From positions 1 to 6,411 of the forward strand of contig JAPXKQ010000133.1 in assembly GCA_033809995.1 (NCBI GenBank): 6,411 nucleotides of DNA. Reading direction: 5' to 3'. Position 1 is the first letter of the stretch, and the number at the start of each line of letters is the position of its first letter. The notes beneath the pieces were generated by a model that was given only the letters and a program-made list of their open reading frames with translations, was not told the origin of the DNA and ran no database searches. The position numbers were made by a program, and so were the translations under genes. Origin of the DNA: Paratissierella sp033809995 (lineage in GTDB: Bacteria > Bacillota > Clostridia > Tissierellales > Tissierellaceae). Below are positions 1 to 5,049 of the stretch, one piece after another.

Positions 1-1070
1 CCATAAAGGACATAGATTATGAAAGGATATATAAAGAACAAGGGAAATTTTATATTGAAGCACAGGAGGAAGATTTTGATTATATAATCAATAAATTAAA
101 AAAAATATTTGGTTTAGTTTATATAAGTCCTTGTATTAGAGTAGATAAAGATATGGAACAAATTGAAAAAGCTTCAATAAAAATAATGGAGGAAAAATTA
201 TCCAAAGAAACTATAAATACTTTTAAGGTAAGTACCAATAGGGTAGATAAAAGTTTTCCCGTAAAATCTCCAGAAGTATCAAGAGAAATAGGAGCTACGA
301 TATTAAAAGAATTTAACGCTTTAAGTGTAGATGTACACAACCCAGAAGTATATTTATATATAGATATAAAGGAAAATTGTTATATATATATAGACAAGAT
401 AAAGGGATACGGAGGTCTTCCAGTAGGTACTAATGGGCAAGGATTACTTTTGTTATCTGGAGGGATTGATAGTCCAGTAGCTGGATTTATGATGGCAAAA
501 CGTGGAGTTGAAATAAGTGGAGTTCATTACCATAGTTATCCTTTTACCAGTGAAAGGGCGGAAGAAAAGGTTAAGAATTTAGCTGAAATATTAAGCTTGT
601 ACGCTGGCCCAATAAAACTATATAGTGTAAATATATTGGAGATACAAAAAGAAATAAACGCTAAATGTCCTGAAGATGAAATGACCATAATATCTAGAAG
701 ATTTATGATGAGAATAGCTGAGAAAATAGCTAAAGAAAACCGTATTGATGCTCTTATTACAGGAGAAAATTTAGGGCAAGTTGCTTCCCAAACTATAAAT
801 GGAATATCCGTTATAAATGCCGTAGTTGATATACCAATATTAAGACCTTTAATTGGATTTGATAAGGTGGATATAATTGATTTAGCGAAAGAAATAGGTA
901 CTTATGAAACTTCTATACTCCCTTATGAAGATTGTTGTACTTTATTTTTACCAAAACATCCAGTAACAAGGCCTAAATTAGAAAATATAGAAAAATCAGA
1001 AGAAAATTTGAATATAGAAAAATTAGTTGAAAATGCCATTGGAACTATGAAGTTACATTATATTGATTAG
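1..1070 (+). CDS. thiI: ThiI, tRNA 4-thiouridine synthase (5'-truncated by window edge)
   Basis: ATP-dependent sulfurtransferase that adenylates U8 of tRNA and replaces its oxygen with sulfur, making 4-thiouridine; in many bacteria it also feeds sulfur to thiamine-thiazole synthesis. The frame is open from base 3 (bases 1-2 end a split codon), giving 355 visible codons before TAG at 1068. The ATG at 153 is internal, because family-like sequence continues upstream of it (FGLVYISPC, the end of the N-terminal ferredoxin-like domain). About 30 residues are probably missing. Next comes a THUMP domain (visible residues about 60-135), then the PP-loop pyrophosphatase motif SGGIDSP (bases 456-476). 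Near the C-terminus CCTLFLPKHP carries the catalytic cysteine, probably the second Cys (bases 936-938), which aligns with E. coli Cys344. There is no rhodanese domain, as is usual in Bacillota, where a cysteine desulfurase supplies the persulfide. Such a gene often sits just upstream, outside this window. Identification is very secure. Confidence 0.95.
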   Translation, partial: IKDIDYERIYKEQGKFYIEAQEEDFDYIINKLKKIFGLVYISPCIRVDKDMEQIEKASIKIMEEKLSKETINTFKVSTNRVDKSFPVKSPEVSREIGATILKEFNALSVDVHNPEVYLYIDIKENCYIYIDKIKGYGGLPVGTNGQGLLLLSGGIDSPVAGFMMAKRGVEISGVHYHSYPFTSERAEEKVKNLAEILSLYAGPIKLYSVNILEIQKEINAKCPEDEMTIISRRFMMRIAEKIAKENRIDALITGENLGQVASQTINGISVINAVVDIPILRPLIGFDKVDIIDLAKEIGTYETSILPYEDCCTLFLPKHPVTRPKLENIEKSEENLNIEKLVENAIGTMKLHYID

Positions 1071-1101
1071 AGAAGGAAATGGTAAAAAATGATATTTTAT
1101 A

Positions 1102-1130
1102 TTGACATATGTGTCGAATAAGTATAAAAT
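1102..1130 (+). promoter_or_regulatory. Sigma-A-type promoter of the tetR/radical SAM unit
   Basis: A perfect -35 box TTGACA (1102-1107) is followed by a 17-base spacer and a -10 box TAAAAT (1125-1130, 5 of 6 to TATAAT). Transcription would start near 1137 and leave a leader of about 40 bases before the TTG start at 1178. No hairpin terminator is visible between thiI and this promoter, so readthrough from thiI is possible. The promoter assignment is by pattern only. Confidence 0.75.
1104..1115. promoter_or_regulatory. Candidate TetR operator overlapping the -35 box
   Basis: GACATATGTGTC is an inverted repeat with five of six base pairs matched (GACA against TGTC, with one T/G mismatch inside). 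It begins within the -35 hexamer and runs into the spacer. A palindrome over the core promoter of a TetR-family gene is the usual arrangement for autorepression, so the protein encoded just downstream is the natural candidate to bind here. The short length and AT-rich background keep this tentative. Confidence 0.45.
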
Positions 1131-1160
1131 ATACTAAAAGGCAATTTTTATCATATTGAA

Positions 1161-1167
1161 AGGGGGA
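1161..1167 (+). promoter_or_regulatory. Ribosome binding site fixing the TTG start of tetR
   Basis: AGGGGGA lies 10 bases before the TTG at 1178. No ATG or GTG in this frame is better placed, and the protein read from the TTG starts with the short charged segment typical of TetR proteins just ahead of its first helix. Confidence 0.65.
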
Positions 1168-1177
1168 TAGCAATAAG

Positions 1178-1765
1178 TTGCCAAAAATTGTAGATTATGA
1201 GGAAAAAAAGAAAGAAATAATAGAGAAGGCAAAAATAGTATTTGCAAAACGTGGGTACCATAACACTAGTCTTTCTCATATATCGAAAAAATGCGGAATG
1301 GGCAGAACAACCATTTATCAATATTTTAAAAATAAAGATGAAATATTCTACCATACTATAGGAAGTACTTTAGAAGAGATGCAAACACAGGTTGAAGTAA
1401 TAGTAGCCAATGAAGAATTATCTTTTACAGAAAAATTAAAACAGGTAATACATCAATTGACTGAAGGACAGGAGGATAATAATACTTTTATATTACTTTT
1501 AGAGACTTTACTTATACTTAATAGAGAAAAAAACGAAGTATTGGAAAAATTAAAAGATGATATTCAACGATTAAAAAACACAATCGAAGATTTTATTAAG
1601 CAAGCTATTGAAAAAAAAGAGATTAAGCCAGTAGATAGTAATAGTTTTCTAGAAACTATCTGTACATTTATTGAAACTTTTACTATTAAGAAAGTTTCTA
1701 ATAGAGATGATTTAAAAGTCAAAGTTGAGTCTTTAAATTTATTAATTGATGGATTAAAAATTTAA
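1178..1765 (+). CDS. TetR/AcrR-family transcriptional regulator
   Basis: A 195-residue, ligand-responsive DNA-binding protein expected to act as a dimeric repressor in the cytoplasm. The N-terminal TetR domain is clear: helix 1 covers about residues 7-25 (ending FAKRGYHNTS), and the helix-turn-helix covers about 31-50, ending in the family hallmark TTIYQYFKNKDEIF. The rest (about 60-195) is an all-helical ligand and dimerisation domain too divergent to name an inducer. The start is TTG with an upstream G-rich Shine-Dalgarno site. The gene has its own promoter with a palindrome over the -35 box and ends 17 bases before the radical SAM gene, with no terminator between. Autoregulation and control of that enzyme are therefore the likely job (inference). 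Family assignment is very secure; the ligand and regulon are unknown. Confidence 0.92.
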   Translation: MPKIVDYEEKKKEIIEKAKIVFAKRGYHNTSLSHISKKCGMGRTTIYQYFKNKDEIFYHTIGSTLEEMQTQVEVIVANEELSFTEKLKQVIHQLTEGQEDNNTFILLLETLLILNREKNEVLEKLKDDIQRLKNTIEDFIKQAIEKKEIKPVDSNSFLETICTFIETFTIKKVSNRDDLKVKVESLNLLIDGLKI

Positions 1766-1768
1766 ATT

Positions 1769-1776
1769 AAGGGGGG
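1769..1776 (+). promoter_or_regulatory. Ribosome binding site of the radical SAM gene
   Basis: AAGGGGGG lies 6 bases before the ATG at 1783 and resembles AAGGAGGT with G in place of the central A. It supports the first ATG over the in-frame ATG at 1792 (Met4), for which the spacing would be too long. Confidence 0.65.
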
Positions 1777-1782
1777 ATTTTT

Positions 1783-3162
1783 ATGGCAAGTATGAAACAG
1801 TTAGTTAGTACTGCAGTGATAAATGAAGGGTTAAAATATATTGAGAAAAACCCAATGGGAAACATGCCTAAACTATTGGATTGGGCTGATAAGCTAGTTA
1901 CAAGGGATAATCATAAAAAACATGTTAAAACATTTAGAAATATAGTTGAAAATCCTGATAGTAACTGGTATAAACTTATGGAAAGGTATTTTAATGAGCT
2001 ATCTCCTGCTTCCCAAAGAAAGTTTTTGATAAACTACATGGTAAATTCTGGTATAATTGGCATCCCTATTCAAGATAAAGCTAAAGAAAAATACAACTGT
2101 AATGTACCATGGGCAATACTTATGGACCCAACAAGCGCTTGTAACTTGAAATGTACTGGATGCTGGGCTTCGGAATATGATAAAACTGATTCATTAAGCT
2201 ATGACTTATTAGATAGGATTATAAGAGAAGGCAAGGAATTAGGAATATATATGTATATATTCTCTGGTGGTGAACCGTTAGTAAGGAAGAATGATTTAAT
2301 TAAGTTAGCAGAAAAACATAGCGACTGTTCATTCCTATCCTTTACCAATGCTACTTTAGTAGATGAAGAATTTGCAAAGAAACTTGGAGAATTGGGTAAT
2401 TTTGGATTAGCTATTAGTGTGGAAGGTTATGAAGAAGATACGGATATGAGAAGGGGAGAAGGTACCTATGAAAAGGTTATGGAAGCAATGGATTTATTGA
2501 AAAAAGAAGGAGTAATATTTGGTTTTTCAACTTGCTATCATAGGTATAATACAGAGGCTGTAGCTGATGAAGAATATATAGATTTCTTAATAGATAAAGG
2601 TTGTATGTTTGGTTGGTACTTCACTTATATGCCTATTGGTAAAGATGCAGTTACCGATTTAATTGCAACTCCAGAGCAAAGAAAATATATGTATTACCAA
2701 GTAAGGGATTTAAGATCTAAAAAACCAATATTCTTACTTGATTTCTGGAATGATGGAGAATATGTTAATGGTTGTATAGCTGGAGGGAGAAGATATCTTC
2801 ATATAAATGCTAATGGAGATGTGGAACCTTGTGCTTTTGTACATTATTCTAATGTAAATATTAAGGATGTAAGCTTGATAGAAGCATTACAATCTCCATT
2901 ATTTATGGAATATAAGAAAAATCAACCATTTAATGAAAACCATCTAAGACCATGTCCTGTATTAGATAATCCTGAAAAGATTAGAGAAATGGTAGAGGTT
3001 TCAGGAGCTTATTCTACTCAACCAATAGATAGAGAAGATGTAAGAGATTTGACTGCTAAGACTGAACCTGTTGCTGAAAAATGGGCTCCTGTAGCAGATG
3101 AATTGTGGGATAAACATTTAGAGAAGAAAGAGAAAAAGAAGGCAAAAGCTGCAAGTAAATAA
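1783..3162 (+). CDS. Radical SAM enzyme with reduced SPASM/Twitch-like C-terminal domain, function unassigned
   Basis: A 459-residue oxidoreductase that should bind a [4Fe-4S] cluster and cleave S-adenosylmethionine to make a 5'-deoxyadenosyl radical. Residues 1-115 are a mostly helical extension without cysteine until about residue 106. The radical SAM core follows, with cluster ligands Cys120, Cys124 and Cys127 in CNLKCTGCW and the SAM-binding GGEP motif at 162-165. A segment GWYFTYMPIGKDA follows about 120 residues later. The C-terminal part has Cys331, Cys350 (in a GX4C arrangement) and Cys391. This resembles the start of a SPASM domain but lacks the CX2CX5CX3C block, so at most one auxiliary cluster is likely. 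The tail is rich in Lys and Glu (EKKEKKKAKAASK). There is no signal peptide or clear membrane span, so the enzyme is cytoplasmic or membrane-associated. It is the last gene of the tetR unit and no small precursor-peptide gene is adjacent, which argues against peptide maturation. The substrate is unknown; lipid modification is a hypothesis only. Confidence 0.9.
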   Translation: MASMKQLVSTAVINEGLKYIEKNPMGNMPKLLDWADKLVTRDNHKKHVKTFRNIVENPDSNWYKLMERYFNELSPASQRKFLINYMVNSGIIGIPIQDKAKEKYNCNVPWAILMDPTSACNLKCTGCWASEYDKTDSLSYDLLDRIIREGKELGIYMYIFSGGEPLVRKNDLIKLAEKHSDCSFLSFTNATLVDEEFAKKLGELGNFGLAISVEGYEEDTDMRRGEGTYEKVMEAMDLLKKEGVIFGFSTCYHRYNTEAVADEEYIDFLIDKGCMFGWYFTYMPIGKDAVTDLIATPEQRKYMYYQVRDLRSKKPIFLLDFWNDGEYVNGCIAGGRRYLHINANGDVEPCAFVHYSNVNIKDVSLIEALQSPLFMEYKKNQPFNENHLRPCPVLDNPEKIREMVEVSGAYSTQPIDREDVRDLTAKTEPVAEKWAPVADELWDKHLEKKEKKKAKAASK

Positions 3163-3169
3163 TTATTAT

Positions 3170-3196
3170 AAAAAAGCTGGGTACCCAGCTTTTTTT
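3170..3196 (+). terminator. Strong intrinsic terminator, probably bidirectional
   Basis: Bases 3170-3195 are a perfect 26-base palindrome: six A, then AGCTGGGTACCCAGCT at the centre (sharing the last A and first T), then T residues. In RNA this folds to a GC-rich stem with a GUAC loop followed by a run of U (to 3196), 8 bases after the radical SAM stop codon. The A-tract on the opposite side means it should also terminate transcription in the reverse direction. It closes the tetR/radical SAM unit and separates it from the polyamine operon. Confidence 0.93.
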
Positions 3197-3262
3197 ATTT
3201 CTATTAATTATATAACTGTTTTTTATATTAAGTAAAAAGATTTATATATTAAACTTGATAAA

Positions 3263-3291
3263 ATTACATATTCCTTTAAAGCTTGTATAAT
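3263..3291 (+). promoter_or_regulatory. Possible weak upstream promoter
   Basis: A perfect TATAAT (3286-3291) is preceded at a 17-base spacing by ATTACA (3263-3268, 4 of 6 to TTGACA). The region is so AT-rich that a chance match is plausible. If real, it would be a second start for the polyamine operon, with a leader of about 140 bases. Confidence 0.3.
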
Positions 3292-3300
3292 ATATAGAGT

Positions 3301-3320
3301 GTAAAGAAAAATATTTTTAC
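3301..3320. repeat. Near-perfect 20-base inverted repeat upstream of the pot promoter
   Basis: GTAAAGA at the left mirrors TTTTTAC at the right, with one G/T mismatch in the seven-base arms and a short A/T centre. It ends 8 bases before the -35 box at 3329. This is a position where a regulator, possibly the HTH-cupin protein encoded downstream, could bind. AT-rich composition lowers the certainty. Confidence 0.4.
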
Positions 3321-3328
3321 GAATTCTA

Positions 3329-3358
3329 TTGACATTATATAATATTTTTGCTTATAAT
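3329..3358 (+). promoter_or_regulatory. Main promoter of the regulator-pot operon
   Basis: TTGACA (3329-3334) and TATAAT (3353-3358) both match the sigma-A consensus exactly, with an 18-base spacer. Transcription should start near 3365, giving a leader of about 70 bases before the GTG at 3436. No other promoter is seen within the operon, so it probably drives the regulator and potABC together. Confidence 0.85.
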
Positions 3359-3375
3359 GGAGTAGTTAAAAGAAA

Positions 3376-3403
3376 AGTTTAGTAATTATAAACATATAGT
3401 TTA
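3376..3403. repeat. Alternating GTTTA / TAAAC / GTTTA repeats in the leader (candidate operator)
   Basis: GTTTA occurs at 3377-3381 and 3399-3403, each preceded by A. The inverted copy TAAAC lies between them at 3389-3393. The two direct copies are 22 bases apart, about two helical turns, and each forms an inverted repeat with the central copy. The site lies just downstream of the predicted transcription start, where a bound repressor would block elongation or open-complex formation. Assignment as the binding site of the HTH-cupin regulator is inference. Confidence 0.35.
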
Positions 3404-3423
3404 ATATAATACAAATAACTGTT

Positions 3424-3429
3424 AGGAGG
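3424..3429 (+). promoter_or_regulatory. Ribosome binding site fixing the GTG start of the HTH-cupin regulator
   Basis: A canonical AGGAGG lies 6 bases before the GTG at 3436. The translated protein then begins MKIGEKIRRLR, the usual beginning of Xre-type domains, so the GTG is the true start. Confidence 0.85.
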
Positions 3430-3435
3430 ATAAAG

Positions 3436-3975
3436 GTGAAAATTGGTGAGAAAATAAGGCGTCTGAGAATCAAAAACTCTTTGACTCAAGAAGAGTTAGC
3501 AGATAGATGTGAGCTTACAAAGGGGTTCATATCTCAAGTAGAAAGGGATTTAACCTCACCTTCAATTGCAACTTTAGTAGACATATTAGATGGATTAGGA
3601 ACAAATTTAAAGGATTTCTTTAGCGAAATGGAGGATGAACAAATAGTATTTACCAAAGAGGATGCCTTTGTTACAGAAAATGAAGATTTAAACTACAAAT
3701 TAAGTTGGGTTATTCCTAATGCTCAAAAAAATTTAATGGAACCAATTCTTGTTGAATTAGAAGTTGGAGGGAGAACTAAAGAGGACTCACCTCATGAAGG
3801 TGAAGAGTTTGGATATGTAATAAATGGCAATATTTTCATTCATTTTGGCAATGAAAAGCAAAAGGTTAGAAAAGGAGAAAACTTCTATTTTAAAGCAAAT
3901 GCTAACCATTATATATCCAATGCAGGGAAAACTGTAGCTAGGGTTATATGGGTGAGTACACCGCCAAGTTTTTAA
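3436..3975 (+). CDS. HTH-cupin transcriptional regulator (Xre N-terminus, PuuR-like architecture)
   Basis: A 179-residue DNA-binding regulator. Residues 5-61 form an Xre/Cro-type helix-turn-helix: TQEELADR is the second helix and TKGFISQVE the recognition helix, followed by the SPSIATL segment typical of this class. Residues about 105-178 are a cupin_2 beta-barrel with His120 and Glu124 in the first motif (EEFGYVINGN) and His158 plus Asn162 in the second. These are plausible metal or ligand-binding positions, though the first motif has only one of the usual two histidines. Proteins of this build commonly sit directly before potABCD genes and are thought to respond to polyamines; E. coli PuuR, a putrescine-responsive repressor, has the same domain order. 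The gene starts the operon, 24 bases before potA with no terminator between, so it probably controls itself and the transporter. Family is secure; effector and direction of control are inferred. Confidence 0.9.
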   Translation: MKIGEKIRRLRIKNSLTQEELADRCELTKGFISQVERDLTSPSIATLVDILDGLGTNLKDFFSEMEDEQIVFTKEDAFVTENEDLNYKLSWVIPNAQKNLMEPILVELEVGGRTKEDSPHEGEEFGYVINGNIFIHFGNEKQKVRKGENFYFKANANHYISNAGKTVARVIWVSTPPSF

Positions 3976-3985
3976 TATAGTATTA

Positions 3986-3992
3986 AGGGGGG
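3986..3992 (+). promoter_or_regulatory. Ribosome binding site fixing the GTG start of potA
   Basis: AGGGGGG ends 7 bases before the GTG at 4000. An ATG at 3998 overlaps that codon in another frame and leads to a stop after nine codons, so the GTG, which opens the ABC protein, is the real start. Confidence 0.7.
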
Positions 3993-3999
3993 TTGTGAT

Positions 4000-5049
4000 G
4001 TGGAAAAAGCAAATGCTATTGACCTAAAAAACATATCAAAGGAATACAATGGAGTTCAAGTTCTAAATGATATTAATCTATATATTAGAAAAAATGAGTT
4101 TTTGACATTATTAGGGCCAAGCGGCTGTGGAAAGACTACTACCCTTAGGATAATTGGAGGATTTGAGCAGCCTACGGAAGGGCGAGTAATCTTTGAGGGA
4201 AAGGATATTACTAATCTACCTCCCTATGAGAGACAAATAAATACTGTTTTTCAGAAATATGCCTTATTCCCCCATATGGATGTATTTGACAATATAGCTT
4301 TTGGCTTGAAGATAAAAAAGATGCCAAAGGATGAAATAAAAGTAAGAGTGAAAGAGATGTTAAGATTAGTAAATCTTGAAGGTTTTGAAAATAGAACTAT
4401 AGATTCTCTAAGTGGTGGACAACAACAGAGAGTTGCCATTGCTAGAGCCTTAGTGAATGAACCTAAGGTATTGTTATTAGATGAGCCTTTAGGTGCTTTA
4501 GATTTAAAACTGAGAAAAGAGATGCAAACTGAGCTTAAGAGAATGCAACAAAGAGTGGGAATTACTTTCATATATGTAACTCATGATCAAGAGGAAGCCC
4601 TTACTATGTCTGATACGGTGGTAGTAATGGATAAGGGAATTATTCAACAGATTGGTACTCCAATTGATATATATAATGAACCCAATAATGCTTTTGTAGC
4701 TAAATTTATAGGGGAAAGCAATATTGTTGATGGGATTATGCACGAGGACTATGTTGTAGAATTTACTGGAAGAATATTTCCTTGTGTAGACAAAGGTTTT
4801 GATAAGAAAGAAATTGTAGATGTAGTAATTAGGCCAGAGGATTTGGAGATAACCTCACCAGAAGAAGGACAAATAAAAGGAAAGATTACTTCTGTTACCT
4901 TTAAGGGAGTTCATTATGAAATAATGGTACAAGATGGAGAAATTGAATGGATGATTCATAGCACTATTATGAAACCTGTGGGTACTGAAATAGGTATGAG
5001 TGTAATTCCTGAAAATATTCACATAATGAAGAAGGTGATGGATGAATGA
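4000..5049 (+). CDS. potA: PotA, ATP-binding subunit of the spermidine/putrescine ABC importer
   Basis: Cytoplasmic ATPase that powers polyamine import through the PotB/PotC channel. All nucleotide-binding motifs are intact: Walker A GPSGCGKTT (residues 39-47), Q-loop Gln85 in NTVFQKYALFPH, ABC signature LSGGQQQR (137-144), Walker B VLLLDE (157-162), D-loop GALD and the switch His195 in YVTHDQEEA. From about residue 235 to 345 there is a TOBE-type regulatory domain (including VVIRPEDLEI), typical of the Pot/Mal/Ugp importer ATPases. The length of 349 is normal for the family. Start is GTG. The gene follows the HTH-cupin regulator and its stop codon overlaps the potB start in an ATGA junction. 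Related importers for iron or thiamine share this ATPase type, but the regulator and the two separate permease genes favour polyamines. Confidence 0.92.
   Translation: MEKANAIDLKNISKEYNGVQVLNDINLYIRKNEFLTLLGPSGCGKTTTLRIIGGFEQPTEGRVIFEGKDITNLPPYERQINTVFQKYALFPHMDVFDNIAFGLKIKKMPKDEIKVRVKEMLRLVNLEGFENRTIDSLSGGQQQRVAIARALVNEPKVLLLDEPLGALDLKLRKEMQTELKRMQQRVGITFIYVTHDQEEALTMSDTVVVMDKGIIQQIGTPIDIYNEPNNAFVAKFIGESNIVDGIMHEDYVVEFTGRIFPCVDKGFDKKEIVDVVIRPEDLEITSPEEGQIKGKITSVTFKGVHYEIMVQDGEIEWMIHSTIMKPVGTEIGMSVIPENIHIMKKVMDE
5033..5039 (+). promoter_or_regulatory. Ribosome binding site of potB inside the end of potA
   Basis: AGGTGAT, complementary to the 3' end of 16S rRNA, lies 6 bases before the potB ATG at 5046 and is read in another frame as the last residues of PotA. 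With the four-base overlap this points to translational coupling. Confidence 0.55.

Larger units (their letters stand above)
3197..3435. other. Non-coding regulatory region before the polyamine operon
   Basis: This very AT-rich stretch has no credible coding frame on either strand. It holds one perfect-hexamer promoter, one weaker promoter candidate, a near-palindrome just upstream of the main -35 box, and a set of alternating GTTTA/TAAAC repeats in the leader (all listed separately). I see no riboswitch-like conserved core, T-box or leader peptide. Confidence 0.7.

Noticed and set aside
153..155. ATG at 153 as the start of thiI
   Set aside because: The same frame is open to the left edge and the upstream translation is family-like (end of the N-terminal ferredoxin-like domain), so this Met is internal to a gene cut by the window.
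363..395. TA-rich repeat-like stretch
   Set aside because: It is coding sequence of thiI (alternating Tyr and Ile codons), not a separate repeat element.
1079..1105. Eight-codon ORF beginning ATG at 1079 after an AGAAGGA sequence
   Set aside because: It is too short, has poor spacing to the purine run and overlaps the tetR promoter; nothing supports a leader peptide.
1092..1132. Exact 10-base inverted repeat (ATATTTTATA and TATAAAATAT) flanking the tetR promoter
   Set aside because: It is real, but made only of A and T, is separated by 21 bases and includes the -10 region; in DNA this AT-rich a chance match is likely. The GACA/TGTC palindrome is the better operator candidate.
1783..3162. 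Radical SAM gene as a peptide-maturase (RiPP) or anaerobic sulfatase-maturase system
   Set aside because: No small precursor gene lies in the 17-base gap upstream or before the terminator, no sulfatase or exporter is adjacent, and the full seven-Cys SPASM pattern typical of those enzymes is missing.
3359..3435. Riboswitch or attenuator in the pot operon leader
   Set aside because: The predicted leader is only about 70 bases, has no GC-rich stems, no conserved core I recognise and no terminator-like hairpin.
3998..4027. Out-of-frame ATG at 3998 with a nine-codon frame overlapping the potA start
   Set aside because: The GTG at 4000 opens a complete ABC ATPase with good ribosome binding site spacing; the short frame is best explained as coincidence.
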